From assembly GCF_002934325.1 (NCBI RefSeq), contig NZ_PTIV01000032.1, positions 1-40,091 on the forward strand: a stretch of 40,091 nt of DNA. Direction: 5' to 3'. Origin of the DNA: Marinobacter persicus. Lineage in GTDB: Bacteria; Pseudomonadota; Gammaproteobacteria; Pseudomonadales; Oleiphilaceae. Under the pieces are notes generated by a model. The model did no database searches and was not told where the DNA came from. It saw only the letters and a program-made list of their open reading frames with translations. Shown one piece after another: positions 27,247-37,071 of the stretch (its first letter is position 1; each line of letters opens with the position of its first letter). Both the position numbers and the translations under genes were made by a program.

Positions 27247-30066
27247 ATGAGCGACTACAAGCATACCCTGAATCTGCCGGAAACCGCCTTCCCCATGCGC
27301 GGTAACCTGGCCAAGCGCGAGCCGGACATGCTCAAGCGCTGGCAGGATCTTGACGTGTACGGCAACCTGCGCAAGCAGCGCGAAGGCCGCGACAAGTTCA
27401 TCCTGCACGATGGCCCTCCTTACGCCAACGGCAGCATTCACATCGGGCATGCGGTCAACAAAATCATCAAGGACATGATCGTCAAATCCCGTGGCTTCAT
27501 GGGCTACGATGCGCCTTACGTGCCGGGCTGGGACTGTCACGGTCTGCCCATTGAACACAAAGTGGAGCAGGACATCGGCAAGGCTGGCCAAAAGGTGGAC
27601 TACAAGACCTTCCGTCAGGCCTGTCGCGATTACGCCGCCAAGCAGATCGAAGGTCAGAAAGCCGACTTCATCCGCCTGGGCGTGATGGGCGAGTGGGACA
27701 AGCCGTACCTGACCATGGACCCGAAAGTAGAAGCGGGCATTGTCCGGGCACTGGGCAAGATTGTTGAAAAAGGCCACCTGGTGCGTGGCTACAAGCCGGT
27801 TTACTGGAGTGTGGTTGGTCAGTCCGCACTGGCAGAGGCCGAAGTGGAGTACCAGGACAAGACCTCCACCCAGATTGATGTGCGCTTCACTGCCGTGAAT
27901 CCGGACGACGTCCTCAAGGCCTTCGGCACTACCGAAGGTGAAGGTGATGTGTCCGTGGTGATCTGGACCACCACGCCGTGGACGATCCCGGCCAACCAGG
28001 CGGTGTCCATCGGTGCCGATCTGGAATATTCCCTGGTGCAGGTGGATACCGGCAATGGGCCGGAGCGCCTGATCCTGGCCACCGACATGGTGCAAGGCAT
28101 CATGGCACGCTGGGGTGTGGAAGATTACAAAGTGCTGGCCAACGTGGCCGGTGCCGCCCTGGAAAAACAGCCGCTGCATCACCCGATCTACGACAAGCAG
28201 GTGCCGCTGATCCTGGGCGAGCACGTGTCCCTGGATGCCGGTACCGGTGCCGTCCATACCGCGCCGGACCACGGCCTGGAAGATTTCGAGGTGGGCAAGG
28301 AATACGGCATCGACACCCTGAACCTGGTGAAAGCCGACGGTACCTATACCGAGGCGGCCGAAGAATTTGCCGGTGTGCATGTGTACAAGGCCGATGAGCC
28401 GGTGTGCGCCGCTCTTGAGCGTGAAGGCAAGCTGGTTCGCTCGGAAAAATTCCGCCACAGCTACCCGCACTGCTGGCGTACCAAGACCCCGCTGATCTAC
28501 CGGGCCACGCCGCAGTGGTTCATCAGCATGGACAAGCTCAACCTCCGTGCCGATGCCCTGGAAGCGATCAAGGGCGTGCGCTGGGTGCCGGCGTGGGGCC
28601 AGAACCGCATTGAAGCGATGTTCGAGCAGAGCCCGGATTGGTGTGTCTCGCGCCAGCGTACCTGGGGCGTGCCCATCACCCTGTTCGTGCACAAGGAAAC
28701 CCAGGATCTGCACCCGAACACCAAGGAACTGATCCAGAAAGTCGCCGATGTGATCGAAACCGACGGCATTGACGCCTGGTACGAACTGGATCAGGGCGAG
28801 CTGCTGGGCGCGGACGCTGACGACTATGAAAAAGTGACCGACACACTGGATGTCTGGTTCGATTCCGGCGTGACCCACGACTCGGTATTGCGGGTTCGTG
28901 AAGAGCTGGGCCAGTTCCCGGCGGACCTGTATCTGGAAGGCTCGGACCAGCATCGGGGCTGGTTCCAGTCGTCCCTGAAGACGTCCATCGCCATCAACGG
29001 CGTGGCGCCGTACAAGCAGGTACTGACCCACGGTTTCACCGTGGATGGCCAGGGCCACAAGATGTCCAAATCCAGGGGCAACGTGATTGCGCCCCAGGAA
29101 GTCATGAACGAACTGGGTGCCGACATCCTGCGCCTGTGGGTGGCCGCCACTGACTACAGCGGCGAGATGACCGTATCCAAGGGCATCCTGAAGCAGACGG
29201 CGGACGGCTATCGCCGGATTCGCAACACCTCGCGCTTCCTGCTGAGCAACCTGAGCGGCTTCGACCCGGCCCAACACATGGTGGCCCCGGAAGACATGAT
29301 CGCCCTGGACCGCTGGATGGTGGACAAGGCGCTGCAATTGCAGAAAGAAATCCACGAGGACTTCGGCAACTACGCCTTCCTGCGGATTTATCACAAGGTA
29401 TACAACTTCTGTGAATCCACCCTGGGTGGCTTCTACCTGGACATCATCAAGGATCGCCAGTACACCACCCAGGCGGACAGCCTGGCGCGGCGCTCTGCCC
29501 AGACCGCGCTCTATCATGTCGCCGAAGCTCTGGTGCGCTGGATTGCGCCGATCCTGAGCTTTACCGCTGACGAGATCTGGCAGCACCTGCCGGGCGAGCG
29601 CGGCGACACCGTGTTCTATGAAACCTGGTACGAAGGCCTTACCGAACTGCCGGCGGATTCCGAACTGGGCCGTGACTACTGGGCCGACATTTTTGCGGTA
29701 AAAGAAGCCGTCAACAAATGCCTGGAAGATGCCCGTGGCCGGGGTGAGATCAAAGGCTCCCTGACTGCAGAAGTGGAGCTTTACTGCGAAGGTGAATTGG
29801 CTGAACGGCTTAAACATCTCGGTGACGAGCTGCGTTTCGTGCTGATCACGTCCGAGGCTACCGTGAAGCCGGTAAGTGAGGCTGACGGAGCCGAACAAGC
29901 TGGTGTGGAAGGGTTGCTGGTGAAAGTAACGCCATCTGCCAACCCGAAGTGCGAGCGCTGCTGGCATCACCGTGAAGACGTCGGCCAGAACGAGCAGTAC
30001 GACGATCTGTGCGGCCGCTGCGTGACCAACGTGGAAGGCCCGGGTGAAACCCGCGCCTATGCCTGA
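27247..30066 (+). CDS. ileS: Isoleucyl-tRNA synthetase
   Basis: This is a class I synthetase of 939 residues. It has [12 protein letters not shown] with HIGH at 65-68, the editing domain (around [15 protein letters not shown]), and KMSKS at 605-609. The C-terminal zinc site is Cys902/Cys905/Cys922/Cys925. This zinc-containing form is the bacterial, mupirocin-sensitive type rather than the eukaryote-like second copy. Its TGA overlaps the lspA ATG by one base. Confidence 0.98.
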   Translation: MSDYKHTLNLPETAFPMRGNLAKREPDMLKRWQDLDVYGNLRKQREGRDKFILHDGPPYANGSIHIGHAVNKIIKDMIVKSRGFMGYDAPYVPGWDCHGLPIEHKVEQDIGKAGQKVDYKTFRQACRDYAAKQIEGQKADFIRLGVMGEWDKPYLTMDPKVEAGIVRALGKIVEKGHLVRGYKPVYWSVVGQSALAEAEVEYQDKTSTQIDVRFTAVNPDDVLKAFGTTEGEGDVSVVIWTTTPWTIPANQAVSIGADLEYSLVQVDTGNGPERLILATDMVQGIMARWGVEDYKVLANVAGAALEKQPLHHPIYDKQVPLILGEHVSLDAGTGAVHTAPDHGLEDFEVGKEYGIDTLNLVKADGTYTEAAEEFAGVHVYKADEPVCAALEREGKLVRSEKFRHSYPHCWRTKTPLIYRATPQWFISMDKLNLRADALEAIKGVRWVPAWGQNRIEAMFEQSPDWCVSRQRTWGVPITLFVHKETQDLHPNTKELIQKVADVIETDGIDAWYELDQGELLGADADDYEKVTDTLDVWFDSGVTHDSVLRVREELGQFPADLYLEGSDQHRGWFQSSLKTSIAINGVAPYKQVLTHGFTVDGQGHKMSKSRGNVIAPQEVMNELGADILRLWVAATDYSGEMTVSKGILKQTADGYRRIRNTSRFLLSNLSGFDPAQHMVAPEDMIALDRWMVDKALQLQKEIHEDFGNYAFLRIYHKVYNFCESTLGGFYLDIIKDRQYTTQADSLARRSAQTALYHVAEALVRWIAPILSFTADEIWQHLPGERGDTVFYETWYEGLTELPADSELGRDYWADIFAVKEAVNKCLEDARGRGEIKGSLTAEVELYCEGELAERLKHLGDELRFVLITSEATVKPVSEADGAEQAGVEGLLVKVTPSANPKCERCWHHREDVGQNEQYDDLCGRCVTNVEGPGETRAYA

Positions 30067-30587
30067 TGAACGGGCTGACAGGCGTAGTGATGACTGAAGG
30101 CAAGGCGGGTAGCAAGCTGAAATGGCTGTGGCTGGCGGTTTTGGTGATCGCGGTTGATCTCGGCACCAAGGCGCTGGCCAGCGCCATGCTGACCTATGCC
30201 GATCCGGTGCCGGTGCTGCCCAGCTTCAACCTGACGCTGTTGCACAACACCGGCGCAGCCTTCAGCTTCCTGGCCAATGCCGAGGGCTGGCAACGCTGGT
30301 TCTTCGTGGCGTTGGCATTGATTGTCAGCGTGGTGCTGGTGACCTGGCTGCGAAAGCTCAAAGCCAATGAAACCTGGACCGCCATCGCCATCGTACTGAT
30401 TCTTGGCGGCGCCCTGGGCAATGTCTATGACCGGGTGGTGCACGGTTACGTGGTGGATTTCCTGCACTTCTACTGGCAGGACTGGCATTTCCCCGCCTTT
30501 AACCTGGCCGACACCGCCATCACCATTGGCGCGGCCATGATGATACTCGACTTATTCCGCAAACCCGCCGACGGCGGCGATGCCTGA
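30066..30587 (+). CDS. lspA: Lipoprotein signal peptidase (signal peptidase II)
   Basis: LspA is an inner-membrane aspartyl protease that cleaves prolipoproteins ahead of the lipidated Cys. The 173-residue protein has four hydrophobic segments. The catalytic motifs are [15 protein letters not shown] (Asp122) and FNLADTAI (Asp149). The start overlaps the ileS stop; ATG 30090 is a possible alternative. It is required for lipoproteins such as the DUF2057 protein encoded in this window. Confidence 0.96.
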   Translation: MNGLTGVVMTEGKAGSKLKWLWLAVLVIAVDLGTKALASAMLTYADPVPVLPSFNLTLLHNTGAAFSFLANAEGWQRWFFVALALIVSVVLVTWLRKLKANETWTAIAIVLILGGALGNVYDRVVHGYVVDFLHFYWQDWHFPAFNLADTAITIGAAMMILDLFRKPADGGDA

Positions 30588-30604
30588 AGGAGTGATACAC
30601 ACTC

Positions 30605-31057
30605 ATGAAAGATTTAGCCGTAGATAAAGGTACCCGCGTAAAACTGAACTTCGCCCTGAAGATTAAGGATGGTGAAGTAGTGGATACCACGTTTGATAAA
30701 GAACCGGCCACCCTGGAAATTGGCGATGAGAACCTGCCGGAAAACTTCGAAGCCCTGATCATGGGTATGAAGGCCGGCGACCACGCCGCCTACGAAGTGA
30801 GCCCGGAAAAAGGCTTTGGCCAGCACAACCCCAGCAACGTGCAGAGCTTCAAACGCCACGAGTTCAGCGCTGACATGGTGCTGGAGCCGGGCGTAGTGGT
30901 GTCCTTCGCAGACGCCCGCCAACAGGAACTGCCCGGCGTAATCAGCCGCGTGGAAGGTGACGAAGTGGACGTGGACTTCAACCATCCGCTGGCAGGGCGT
31001 ACACTGGAATTTGAAGTGGAAATTCTGGACGTGGAACCGGCAGGGCCGACGCACTAA
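30605..31057 (+). CDS. fkpB: FKBP-type peptidyl-prolyl isomerase SlpA
   Basis: This is an SlpA-type FKBP of 150 residues: a small FKBP domain interrupted by an insert-in-flap chaperone domain (about residues 70-130, SPEKGFGQHNPSNVQSF). It opens with VKLNFALKIKDGEVVDTTF. It acts as a cytosolic prolyl isomerase and holdase. It follows lspA after 17 bases, the same order as in E. coli. No signal peptide is seen. Confidence 0.94.
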   Translation: MKDLAVDKGTRVKLNFALKIKDGEVVDTTFDKEPATLEIGDENLPENFEALIMGMKAGDHAAYEVSPEKGFGQHNPSNVQSFKRHEFSADMVLEPGVVVSFADARQQELPGVISRVEGDEVDVDFNHPLAGRTLEFEVEILDVEPAGPTH

Positions 31058-31106
31058 GGGCTGAAGTCTTATCCGCTCTTGCTGGCCACTCTAAAGTTAG
31101 TGGGAT

Positions 31107-31202
31107 GCGGGGAGGCGCTGTCCGGGACTGTCTGCAGCATGGATGCTGCAGTCAAGCGTACAGGGATGTATTCACAGCGTGTCTCGGACAGCGCCTCCTC
31201 GC
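31107..31202 (+). repeat. Structured hairpin element, copy 2 (candidate RNA motif)
   Basis: A 22-bp stem pairs 31107-31128 with 31181-31202; its two non-Watson-Crick pairs are both G-T (G-U in plus-strand RNA). Inside is a perfect mini-hairpin (31132-31151, CTGCAGC/GCTGCAG around ATGGAT). The conserved 26-nt segment 31155-31180 then follows. It lies in the 178-base fkpB-ispH gap, ending 33 bases before the ispH ATG. The rest of that gap holds no gene or terminator. Confidence 0.8.
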
Positions 31203-31235
31203 AGCCCGCGGGCGACAAACCCCAAAGGCATCAAA

Positions 31236-32189
31236 ATGCAAATCAGACTGGCAAACCCCCGGGGCTTCTGCGCCGGCGTAGACCGCGCCATTGAAATCGT
31301 GAACCGTGCGCTGGACGTGTTCGGGGCGCCCATCTACGTTCGTCACGAAGTGGTTCATAACAAATTCGTGGTCGACAACCTGCGCAACCGGGGTGCCGTG
31401 TTCGTGGACGAATTGCACGAAGTGCCGGACGACACCCTCGTGATCTTCAGCGCCCACGGCGTCTCCCAGGCGGTTCAGAAAGAAGCCGAGCGCCGGGGCC
31501 TGAAAGTCTTCGACGCCACCTGCCCGCTGGTTACCAAAGTGCACATGGAAGTCATGCGCTACAGCCGCGATGGCCGTGAATGCATCCTGATCGGCCACGA
31601 AGGCCACCCGGAAGTGGAAGGCACCATGGGCCAGTACGATGCCAGTAACGGCGGCGCCATCTACCTGGTGGAAAACGAGGAAGACGTGGCCAACCTGGAA
31701 GTGAACGACCCGGCTCGCCTCTCGTTTGTGACTCAGACCACCCTCTCCATGGACGACACCGCCCGGGTGATCGACGCCCTGCGCGCCAAGTTCACCGAGA
31801 TTGAAGGTCCGCGCAAGGACGACATCTGCTACGCCACCCAGAACCGCCAGGACGCGGTGAAGCAACTGGCCAACGACTGCGACCTGATGCTGGTGGTGGG
31901 CTCTCCCAACAGCTCCAACTCCAACCGTCTGCGGGAACTGGCCGAGCGCATGGGCACGCCAGCCTACCTGATTGACGAAGCCTCGCAAATTGACCCGCAG
32001 TGGCTTGAGGACAAGTTTGCCATTGGCGTCACCGCAGGTGCCTCCGCCCCGGAAGTACTGGTGGCTGAAGTGATCAATCGCTTGAAAGAACTGGGCGGCG
32101 AAGAGCCGGAAGAAGTCTCCGGGAGGGAAGAGAACATCGTCTTCTCCATGCCCCGCGAGCTGCGCATCGAGGCGGTCGACGTAAGCTGA
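31236..32189 (+). CDS. ispH: 4-hydroxy-3-methylbut-2-enyl diphosphate reductase
   Basis: IspH carries out the last step of the MEP isoprenoid pathway, making IPP and DMAPP with a [4Fe-4S] cluster. The cluster cysteines are Cys12, Cys96 and Cys198. Substrate residues His41, His74, His124 and Glu126 are all present, with the [11 protein letters not shown] loop. ATG 31236 gives 317 residues. The longer in-frame TTG start at 31143 runs through the structured repeat and is rejected. It feeds IspB encoded earlier in the window. It ends 22 bases from the convergent pilE. Confidence 0.97.
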   Translation: MQIRLANPRGFCAGVDRAIEIVNRALDVFGAPIYVRHEVVHNKFVVDNLRNRGAVFVDELHEVPDDTLVIFSAHGVSQAVQKEAERRGLKVFDATCPLVTKVHMEVMRYSRDGRECILIGHEGHPEVEGTMGQYDASNGGAIYLVENEEDVANLEVNDPARLSFVTQTTLSMDDTARVIDALRAKFTEIEGPRKDDICYATQNRQDAVKQLANDCDLMLVVGSPNSSNSNRLRELAERMGTPAYLIDEASQIDPQWLEDKFAIGVTAGASAPEVLVAEVINRLKELGGEEPEEVSGREENIVFSMPRELRIEAVDVS

Positions 32190-32211
32190 AAATTTACTGG
32201 ATGGCTGGCAA

Positions 32212-32643
32212 TTACCAGCAATCGGTTTGGGCGGCGCCCCGATTACCCTGTTCGTCCAACGTCAATGTTCCACAGTCATCTCCGGTCTGGCCACCCGTCG
32301 GTACAGCTTGAAGTGTGAAGGTATCTCTGGCCACGTTACCTGAGAAACTGATGTTGTAGAAGGCAGTACCGTTCCGGGGTGATTGGTCAAAGGGGAGAGT
32401 CGGGTTGTTGCCAGCTTCGCGATAATCAAACCCGTTGGAATAACGACGCTCCATCCACTGAGCGAGTTCCATGAGGTCTGCCTGGGCTGTTGTTCTTCTG
32501 GTCTGCTCCACTTGGTTCTGGTAGGAAGGGAAGGCAATGGCGGCAATGATTCCTATGATCGTAATTGTGATCATCAGCTCTATCAGGGTGAAGCCGGCAG
32601 AGCGGTTCATCTCTGGAGTCATGTATTGGGATTTGATCATCAA
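32212..32643 (-). CDS. pilE: Type IV minor pilin PilE
   Basis: The product has a class III prepilin signal with cleavage in SAG/FTLIELMIT (Gly17/Phe18, Glu at mature position 5) and a 30-residue hydrophobic helix. A small globular domain follows, with a C-terminal disulfide loop (DDCGTLTLDEQ...TDCW). The start could be Met1, Met8 or Met12. PilE is the minor pilin linking the PilVWX-FimU-PilY1 priming complex to the major pilin in Pseudomonas. It is the last gene of the minus-strand cluster and sits next to ispH, as in Pseudomonas. Confidence 0.9.
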   Translation of the reverse strand: MMIKSQYMTPEMNRSAGFTLIELMITITIIGIIAAIAFPSYQNQVEQTRRTTAQADLMELAQWMERRYSNGFDYREAGNNPTLPFDQSPRNGTAFYNISFSGNVARDTFTLQAVPTGGQTGDDCGTLTLDEQGNRGAAQTDCW

Positions 32644-32696
32644 AATGTCATCACTCGTTTGTTTGGAAGTTTCGGGAGACTCTGATCTCCGGATTA

Positions 32697-33062
32697 TTAA
32701 TTGATTACCCTGAGAGACTTTATCTGCCTGGCGCCGCGGCTGGAATCTATCACTGGCCCCGCCACGAACTCGACCCGATCTCCGGGCTCAAGCCGATTGA
32801 TCACTTGCTCCCTTGACCAGACGGCTCCGTTAAACTGAATGACACGATCCAAGACATATGATCTGTCATCAATGATCAACAATGATTGCTCTGGCGCTAC
32901 GGAGTTCAGCGCACCCCTCTCAATTCTGCCTTGCGTAATCGGGTGTTGCTCCGACCCAGGCATTTCTTCCGCCATCGCAAAGTAGGGTGGCAGTGACAGT
33001 GCTAGCATAAAAGTCATCAATGTCAGAGGCCGCACAGTGATAAGCAAGTTTTGGTTTATCAT
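32697..33062 (-). CDS. pilY2: PilY2-like secreted protein
   Basis: The product has 121 residues. A signal peptide runs to about Ala31 (LPPYFAMA). The mature part is a single small beta-rich domain (SLLIIDDRSYVLDRVIQF, then LEPGDRVEFVAGPV). Sequence similarity to Pseudomonas PilY2 is judged mainly by size, secretion signal and position between pilY1 and pilE. PilY2 is a poorly understood pilus-biogenesis factor. The domain resembles small OB-like regulators of surface proteins; function here is inference. Confidence 0.6.
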   Translation of the reverse strand: MINQNLLITVRPLTLMTFMLALSLPPYFAMAEEMPGSEQHPITQGRIERGALNSVAPEQSLLIIDDRSYVLDRVIQFNGAVWSREQVINRLEPGDRVEFVAGPVIDSSRGARQIKSLRVIN

Positions 33063-33112
33063 TATTACACCTGTCCGTTAGTTCACTATTGATCAGATCG
33101 GGTCACAACTCT

Positions 33113-36100
33113 TTAGCGGAGCTGCTCCCAGGTCTGTCGGCCTATGTTTGAACCCAATGACCGAGCGCATAGAGCATCCTTGCATGGATCTTCTGGATTG
33201 ATTTGGTTGGGGTTCTGTCCCGGAAGTAGAACTTCGCTGTCGCCGCTACTGTTTGCGATTGTTCTGTTTTCACCACCATAACCTTGCTGGATGCCGCTGG
33301 GAGCATAGTCAACTACAATATCTCCGGCATTGAATATGCCGTCACTGTTTAGGTCAAAAACTGGAGTATCGGATGGCTCTCCGGAGCTCAATTTCAAATC
33401 CATGATGAATCCGGTTCTGCCACTTGAACACGGGTTATCATCCGGGATGACGGTTGTGAACCTCACTCTGTCAGGGTTGACGCCGAAAGGGAAAGTTGCC
33501 CTGCTGATAACCCGCTCACCGGTCAGGTCGTCATCATAAACCAGATCCAGGAACCAGCCACTCTCGGATGTCAAGTTATTTTCTGAGGTCTCACGAACAG
33601 TAAAGGTATTTGTTCCATTGCCTGAGGCCCGGTCTACCGTCACAGTTTCCTGATTGGTTATGGTCTGCTTAAGCAGATCTGAACGGGTGAGGTTGCTTTG
33701 AGAAAGGTCATCCTGAATCGCGTACAGGCTTTGAACACTGAAGTTGCCTTCATCGCCATTCTGGATAAAGCTGCCCGTTCCGAACGCCAGAACCAGTTCG
33801 TCGGCATTCGAAGGGTTCACCGCGACCCTTGGCGCCACCGTGATCGGTTGAGCGGTGCCAATGCTGTCCGCAGCGGTAAATAACCGGCTAGCAGACCATT
33901 TGTTGGTGTTTGTACCGGTGAGGTCGAATCGCCACACATTCCCAAGTAGATCGCCGCCATAGGCATATCGGGTGACGGCGTCGGTTTCCGGGAAACTAGT
34001 AACCACGGGCGCAGCCAGCCCGTTGGGGCTGATTGCGCTACCCACGCCGGTTTCAAGCTCGTCAACCAGCGTGCCGTTTTCCAGATCGACAACAAAGAGG
34101 CTGGATTGGTCACTGGTTCCGTTGTATCCGTTTCCAAAAATCGCAACCCAGTAACCATTTTCAAGCCTTGCTATTTGTGGATCGGTAACGCCGTAGCCTA
34201 GGTTTGCGTGTGTAAATTCCCAAAGCACATCGTCTGCTGGTGAAAAAGAGCCCGGATCTGTTACATCAAGAGCAAACACCGTTTTTCCACCTAGCCCCAT
34301 AGCGCCGACTAAAACCGTTCTCCATTCTTTGTCGCCATCACCGTCTTTATCAATGTAGGCGTCCTGCACTCTGGGGGTGCCATCCATGAAATACTTATGG
34401 GTGTAATCAGAAAGCATCAGCTCGGAGATGCGTGCGTGCGTGTCAGTGCCGCTTGGCAGTAACAATTCTCCAGGCACGTAGCCGAACAGCTCGCTGCCAT
34501 TTTCGCTGTTGAATGCGTGCAGAATGCCGTCGTTGGCAGGCACGTACACCGTATCAATTCGATTCTGATAGGTAGTAGTGGACCGGAATGCTCCATAACT
34601 TTTGCCCTCGTCGCCTGGAAGGCGGGCGAACCCGAAGTTAGGATTCCCGACAAACTGAGGGTTGGCGTTGATGATATCGCCGAGTAGCCGGGTGACGGTT
34701 GCGCCTGACTCGTCGATGGTATCCCTTGAACGGAAAGCATTGTTGGCGTTGGTATCGCCATGAAGCCACGCCAGGCGCTGATGTCCAAGTCCGTCCTGCA
34801 CCGATGCCAGTGTCGGGTCCGCGTTCAGTGCAGCCTCCTGAGCACTGGAAAGATTCGATAATGAGCCGCTGTTTTCAAATGCCAGTTCAACGCCTGACGT
34901 ACCGTTGTAGGTAACCAGAGTCCGACTGCCGGGATCGGTGCTGGCAAGAATAGTCTCAGCGTCCCAGATCTGGGTTCCTTGGTCGAAATTGAACGCTGAC
35001 AGTGTGCCGGACCAGTCTTCGCTGCGGAAACCCGCGAAATATCCGACTGACTCTGTTCGGAGTACCGCAGAGCTAACCGCCGCTGCCGCGGCGGAGGTCT
35101 GGGCCCGGGCAACAGCATCACCGAGAAACTCCTGAATTGCAGAAGTAAAGGTTTCCGGGTCGGCTGCGCTGGCAAAGCCTCCCCGGCCGTTGATTGCAGC
35201 ATGCAGTAGATCATCGACATTCTCGGAGCCTCGATTGCGAGCAGGCTCGGGCCAGTTGATTGTGGCGCCGGACTCAATGGCGGCTGTTGCCTCTGCCTCA
35301 GAAATCTCACCAGCAACCCCAAGACCGACGGTAAACGTTACCATGTGCTGCCAGAAGGCAGGATCGACACTGCTCGGTGGCACCTCGTTGTCGAGGTCGC
35401 TACGAAGATCGTTCTTCCAGTATTTCATGGCCACATCTGCGAGTGTGTTTGAATGGGTGTCTGAGAATGGAGATCCGGGTTGATAGGAGAAGTCCTCGCC
35501 ATCAGGATCCGGATTCGTATATGACGGGCCGGCGGTGTTGTCAATGTGGCCAACATCCGGGTTAGTGCCGTTCCAGATACCGTCTGTCATAAGAATGGCA
35601 AAGCTTTGCCTGCACTCGAGATGGTCGGTCGTATCATTGGTGCCGGGATTTGCTCCCCAAGGACCTTCGTTGTCAGATCTCGAGTAGTACTCGCCAGTAT
35701 CTTCCAGTGCGGTTCTCAGGGGAGTACCTCCATAGACGGTTTTCTCATGCAGCCATTTGAGGAATTCCTGCCGCCGAGTGTTGGTGTAGGGGCGGACCCC
35801 GCTGATGACCGTGTCAGTGTCTTGCTTGCCGTCAACAGTGTTGTTGTTTACGTTGATGGCGCCGTAACCCAATCTGATGAATTCTGGCAGGGTGAAGAAT
35901 GCCTCGGTGATACCCGACTTTGCCGCTTTCGCGCGAGTGCTGTAGTACGAAAACCAATTCGCGTAATTCTGTTTCACTTCGGCCGATGCGTCATTGATCA
36001 AAACAGCATCGTAGCAGTCGTTATCCTTTGGGTTTGCCCGGCACTGATCTGTATCCTTAAGATCCATGTAGAATCCTTCTTCTAGAGGATTCGAATCAAA

Positions 36101-36514
36101 GCGGATATAGGTACTTAAATTATCGCGGTATGAATTAGGATCGAAACCGTTGACCGGGGCGTTCGTATAATCCGAATTTGGATACCGGCCGCTGCCATCA
36201 GGCTTGAAGGGGGGCAGGTAGGTGACTTCCGGGTTGTAGTAGACTTTGTTCACAGCGCTGGAATAATACCAGTTATCATTAATGTCATAGGCTAGGGTAT
36301 CTGGCATGTAACGCCACCCCATGGACCCAGAGTCGTCAAATATGAACATTAGGTTGGGGTCGACGGATTCTTTCAAAAACAAAGGTACAGAGGCCAGGTT
36401 GACCTGACCATAGGCGGCTTGGGAGGTCGCGATCGTGAAAAGCAGGGCCGCGGAGAACGCCGAGGGCCGCGCAGTTCCCAATCTTTTTAGCCTCGATATT
36501 AATTGGTGGTTCAT
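33113..36514 (-). CDS. pilY1: Type IV pilus tip adhesin / assembly protein PilY1
   Basis: This is a large secreted protein of 1133 residues. The signal peptide runs to about residue 36 (TIATSQAAYG). A von Willebrand A-like domain has the MIDAS motif DDSGSMG (60-66). The C-terminal PilY1 beta-propeller begins in the region of residue 620. It carries the calcium-binding loop DKDGDGDKEW (about 719-730) that in Pseudomonas controls extension and retraction. A second Asp-rich loop, DLNSDGIFNAGD (about 1053-1064), looks like another calcium site. PilY1 caps the minor-pilin complex and takes part in adhesion and surface sensing. Spacing is 59 bases after pilX and about 50 before the PilY2-like gene. 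Confidence 0.94.
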   Translation of the reverse strand: MNHQLISRLKRLGTARPSAFSAALLFTIATSQAAYGQVNLASVPLFLKESVDPNLMFIFDDSGSMGWRYMPDTLAYDINDNWYYSSAVNKVYYNPEVTYLPPFKPDGSGRYPNSDYTNAPVNGFDPNSYRDNLSTYIRFDSNPLEEGFYMDLKDTDQCRANPKDNDCYDAVLINDASAEVKQNYANWFSYYSTRAKAAKSGITEAFFTLPEFIRLGYGAINVNNNTVDGKQDTDTVISGVRPYTNTRRQEFLKWLHEKTVYGGTPLRTALEDTGEYYSRSDNEGPWGANPGTNDTTDHLECRQSFAILMTDGIWNGTNPDVGHIDNTAGPSYTNPDPDGEDFSYQPGSPFSDTHSNTLADVAMKYWKNDLRSDLDNEVPPSSVDPAFWQHMVTFTVGLGVAGEISEAEATAAIESGATINWPEPARNRGSENVDDLLHAAINGRGGFASAADPETFTSAIQEFLGDAVARAQTSAAAAAVSSAVLRTESVGYFAGFRSEDWSGTLSAFNFDQGTQIWDAETILASTDPGSRTLVTYNGTSGVELAFENSGSLSNLSSAQEAALNADPTLASVQDGLGHQRLAWLHGDTNANNAFRSRDTIDESGATVTRLLGDIINANPQFVGNPNFGFARLPGDEGKSYGAFRSTTTYQNRIDTVYVPANDGILHAFNSENGSELFGYVPGELLLPSGTDTHARISELMLSDYTHKYFMDGTPRVQDAYIDKDGDGDKEWRTVLVGAMGLGGKTVFALDVTDPGSFSPADDVLWEFTHANLGYGVTDPQIARLENGYWVAIFGNGYNGTSDQSSLFVVDLENGTLVDELETGVGSAISPNGLAAPVVTSFPETDAVTRYAYGGDLLGNVWRFDLTGTNTNKWSASRLFTAADSIGTAQPITVAPRVAVNPSNADELVLAFGTGSFIQNGDEGNFSVQSLYAIQDDLSQSNLTRSDLLKQTITNQETVTVDRASGNGTNTFTVRETSENNLTSESGWFLDLVYDDDLTGERVISRATFPFGVNPDRVRFTTVIPDDNPCSSGRTGFIMDLKLSSGEPSDTPVFDLNSDGIFNAGDIVVDYAPSGIQQGYGGENRTIANSSGDSEVLLPGQNPNQINPEDPCKDALCARSLGSNIGRQTWEQLR

Positions 36515-36573
36515 AGTGGCTTCTCCATGGGAGCGCTGAACATTGGGATTGATGCTCTTTTTGAAGCACCAGC

Positions 36574-37071
36574 CTACTGGGGCGCTAACAAAACGGTTGA
36601 CTGCAGAACGCTGATGGCGTCAGGGCTTCCCCCCTGTCCTCTGGACGTCACCTCAAAGCGCTCAAAACAGGGTTGGCCCGGTTCGATCGGGCAGACTTCC
36701 GCCAGCCGGGCTAAATGATAAACAGGCTGTGCGCTTACGGTTGGACCGGCGTTGCCGGTTCCGGTTGGTGCCGGGCTGGCGCCATCCCAGTTCCAGGGTG
36801 TGTCCAGCCTCGCAGTCGTAAATGCAGTTTGTCGTGTTGCGAGATTTCCCATCAGGTCGGTCTCAGCCTGGCGAAGCCCGGCTTCCGTGGCCTGGAAGGA
36901 GATGGCGTCATCGTGCGCGTTGCTGGCCATGCGCTCCTGCATGATGGAGCCCTGCATGCCGCCTATGGCCAAGAGCGAAATCAGCAGAAGCATAACAAGA
37001 GCGACAATAAGAGAGGCGCCTTTCTGTTTCGCCATCTGTGATGCAGGGCGGGGTTTCATTGATGATGCCAT
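36574..37071 (-). CDS. pilX: Minor pseudopilin PilX
   Basis: The 165-residue protein has a PilX-type N-terminus (QKGASLIVALVMLLLISLLA) cleaved after Gly18. The residue at mature position 5 is Val, not Glu, as is usual in the PilX/GspK-like group thought to start the filament tip. The family stretch QERMASNAHDDAISFQATEA follows, and one Cys pair (CPIEPGQPC) is near the C-terminus. The start overlaps the pilW stop by one base (TAATG). Confidence 0.9.
   Translation of the reverse strand: MASSMKPRPASQMAKQKGASLIVALVMLLLISLLAIGGMQGSIMQERMASNAHDDAISFQATEAGLRQAETDLMGNLATRQTAFTTARLDTPWNWDGASPAPTGTGNAGPTVSAQPVYHLARLAEVCPIEPGQPCFERFEVTSRGQGGSPDAISVLQSTVLLAPQ

Noticed and set aside
27178..29970. 930-codon open frame on the minus strand across ileS
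   Set aside because: It is the antisense shadow of a high-GC, fully motif-verified ileS; its composition (many Gly, His, Val, Gln) is typical of antisense frames and it has no ribosome site.
31143..31235. N-terminal extension of ispH
   Set aside because: It is encoded by the structured repeat; ATG 31236 gives the standard N-terminus with Cys12.
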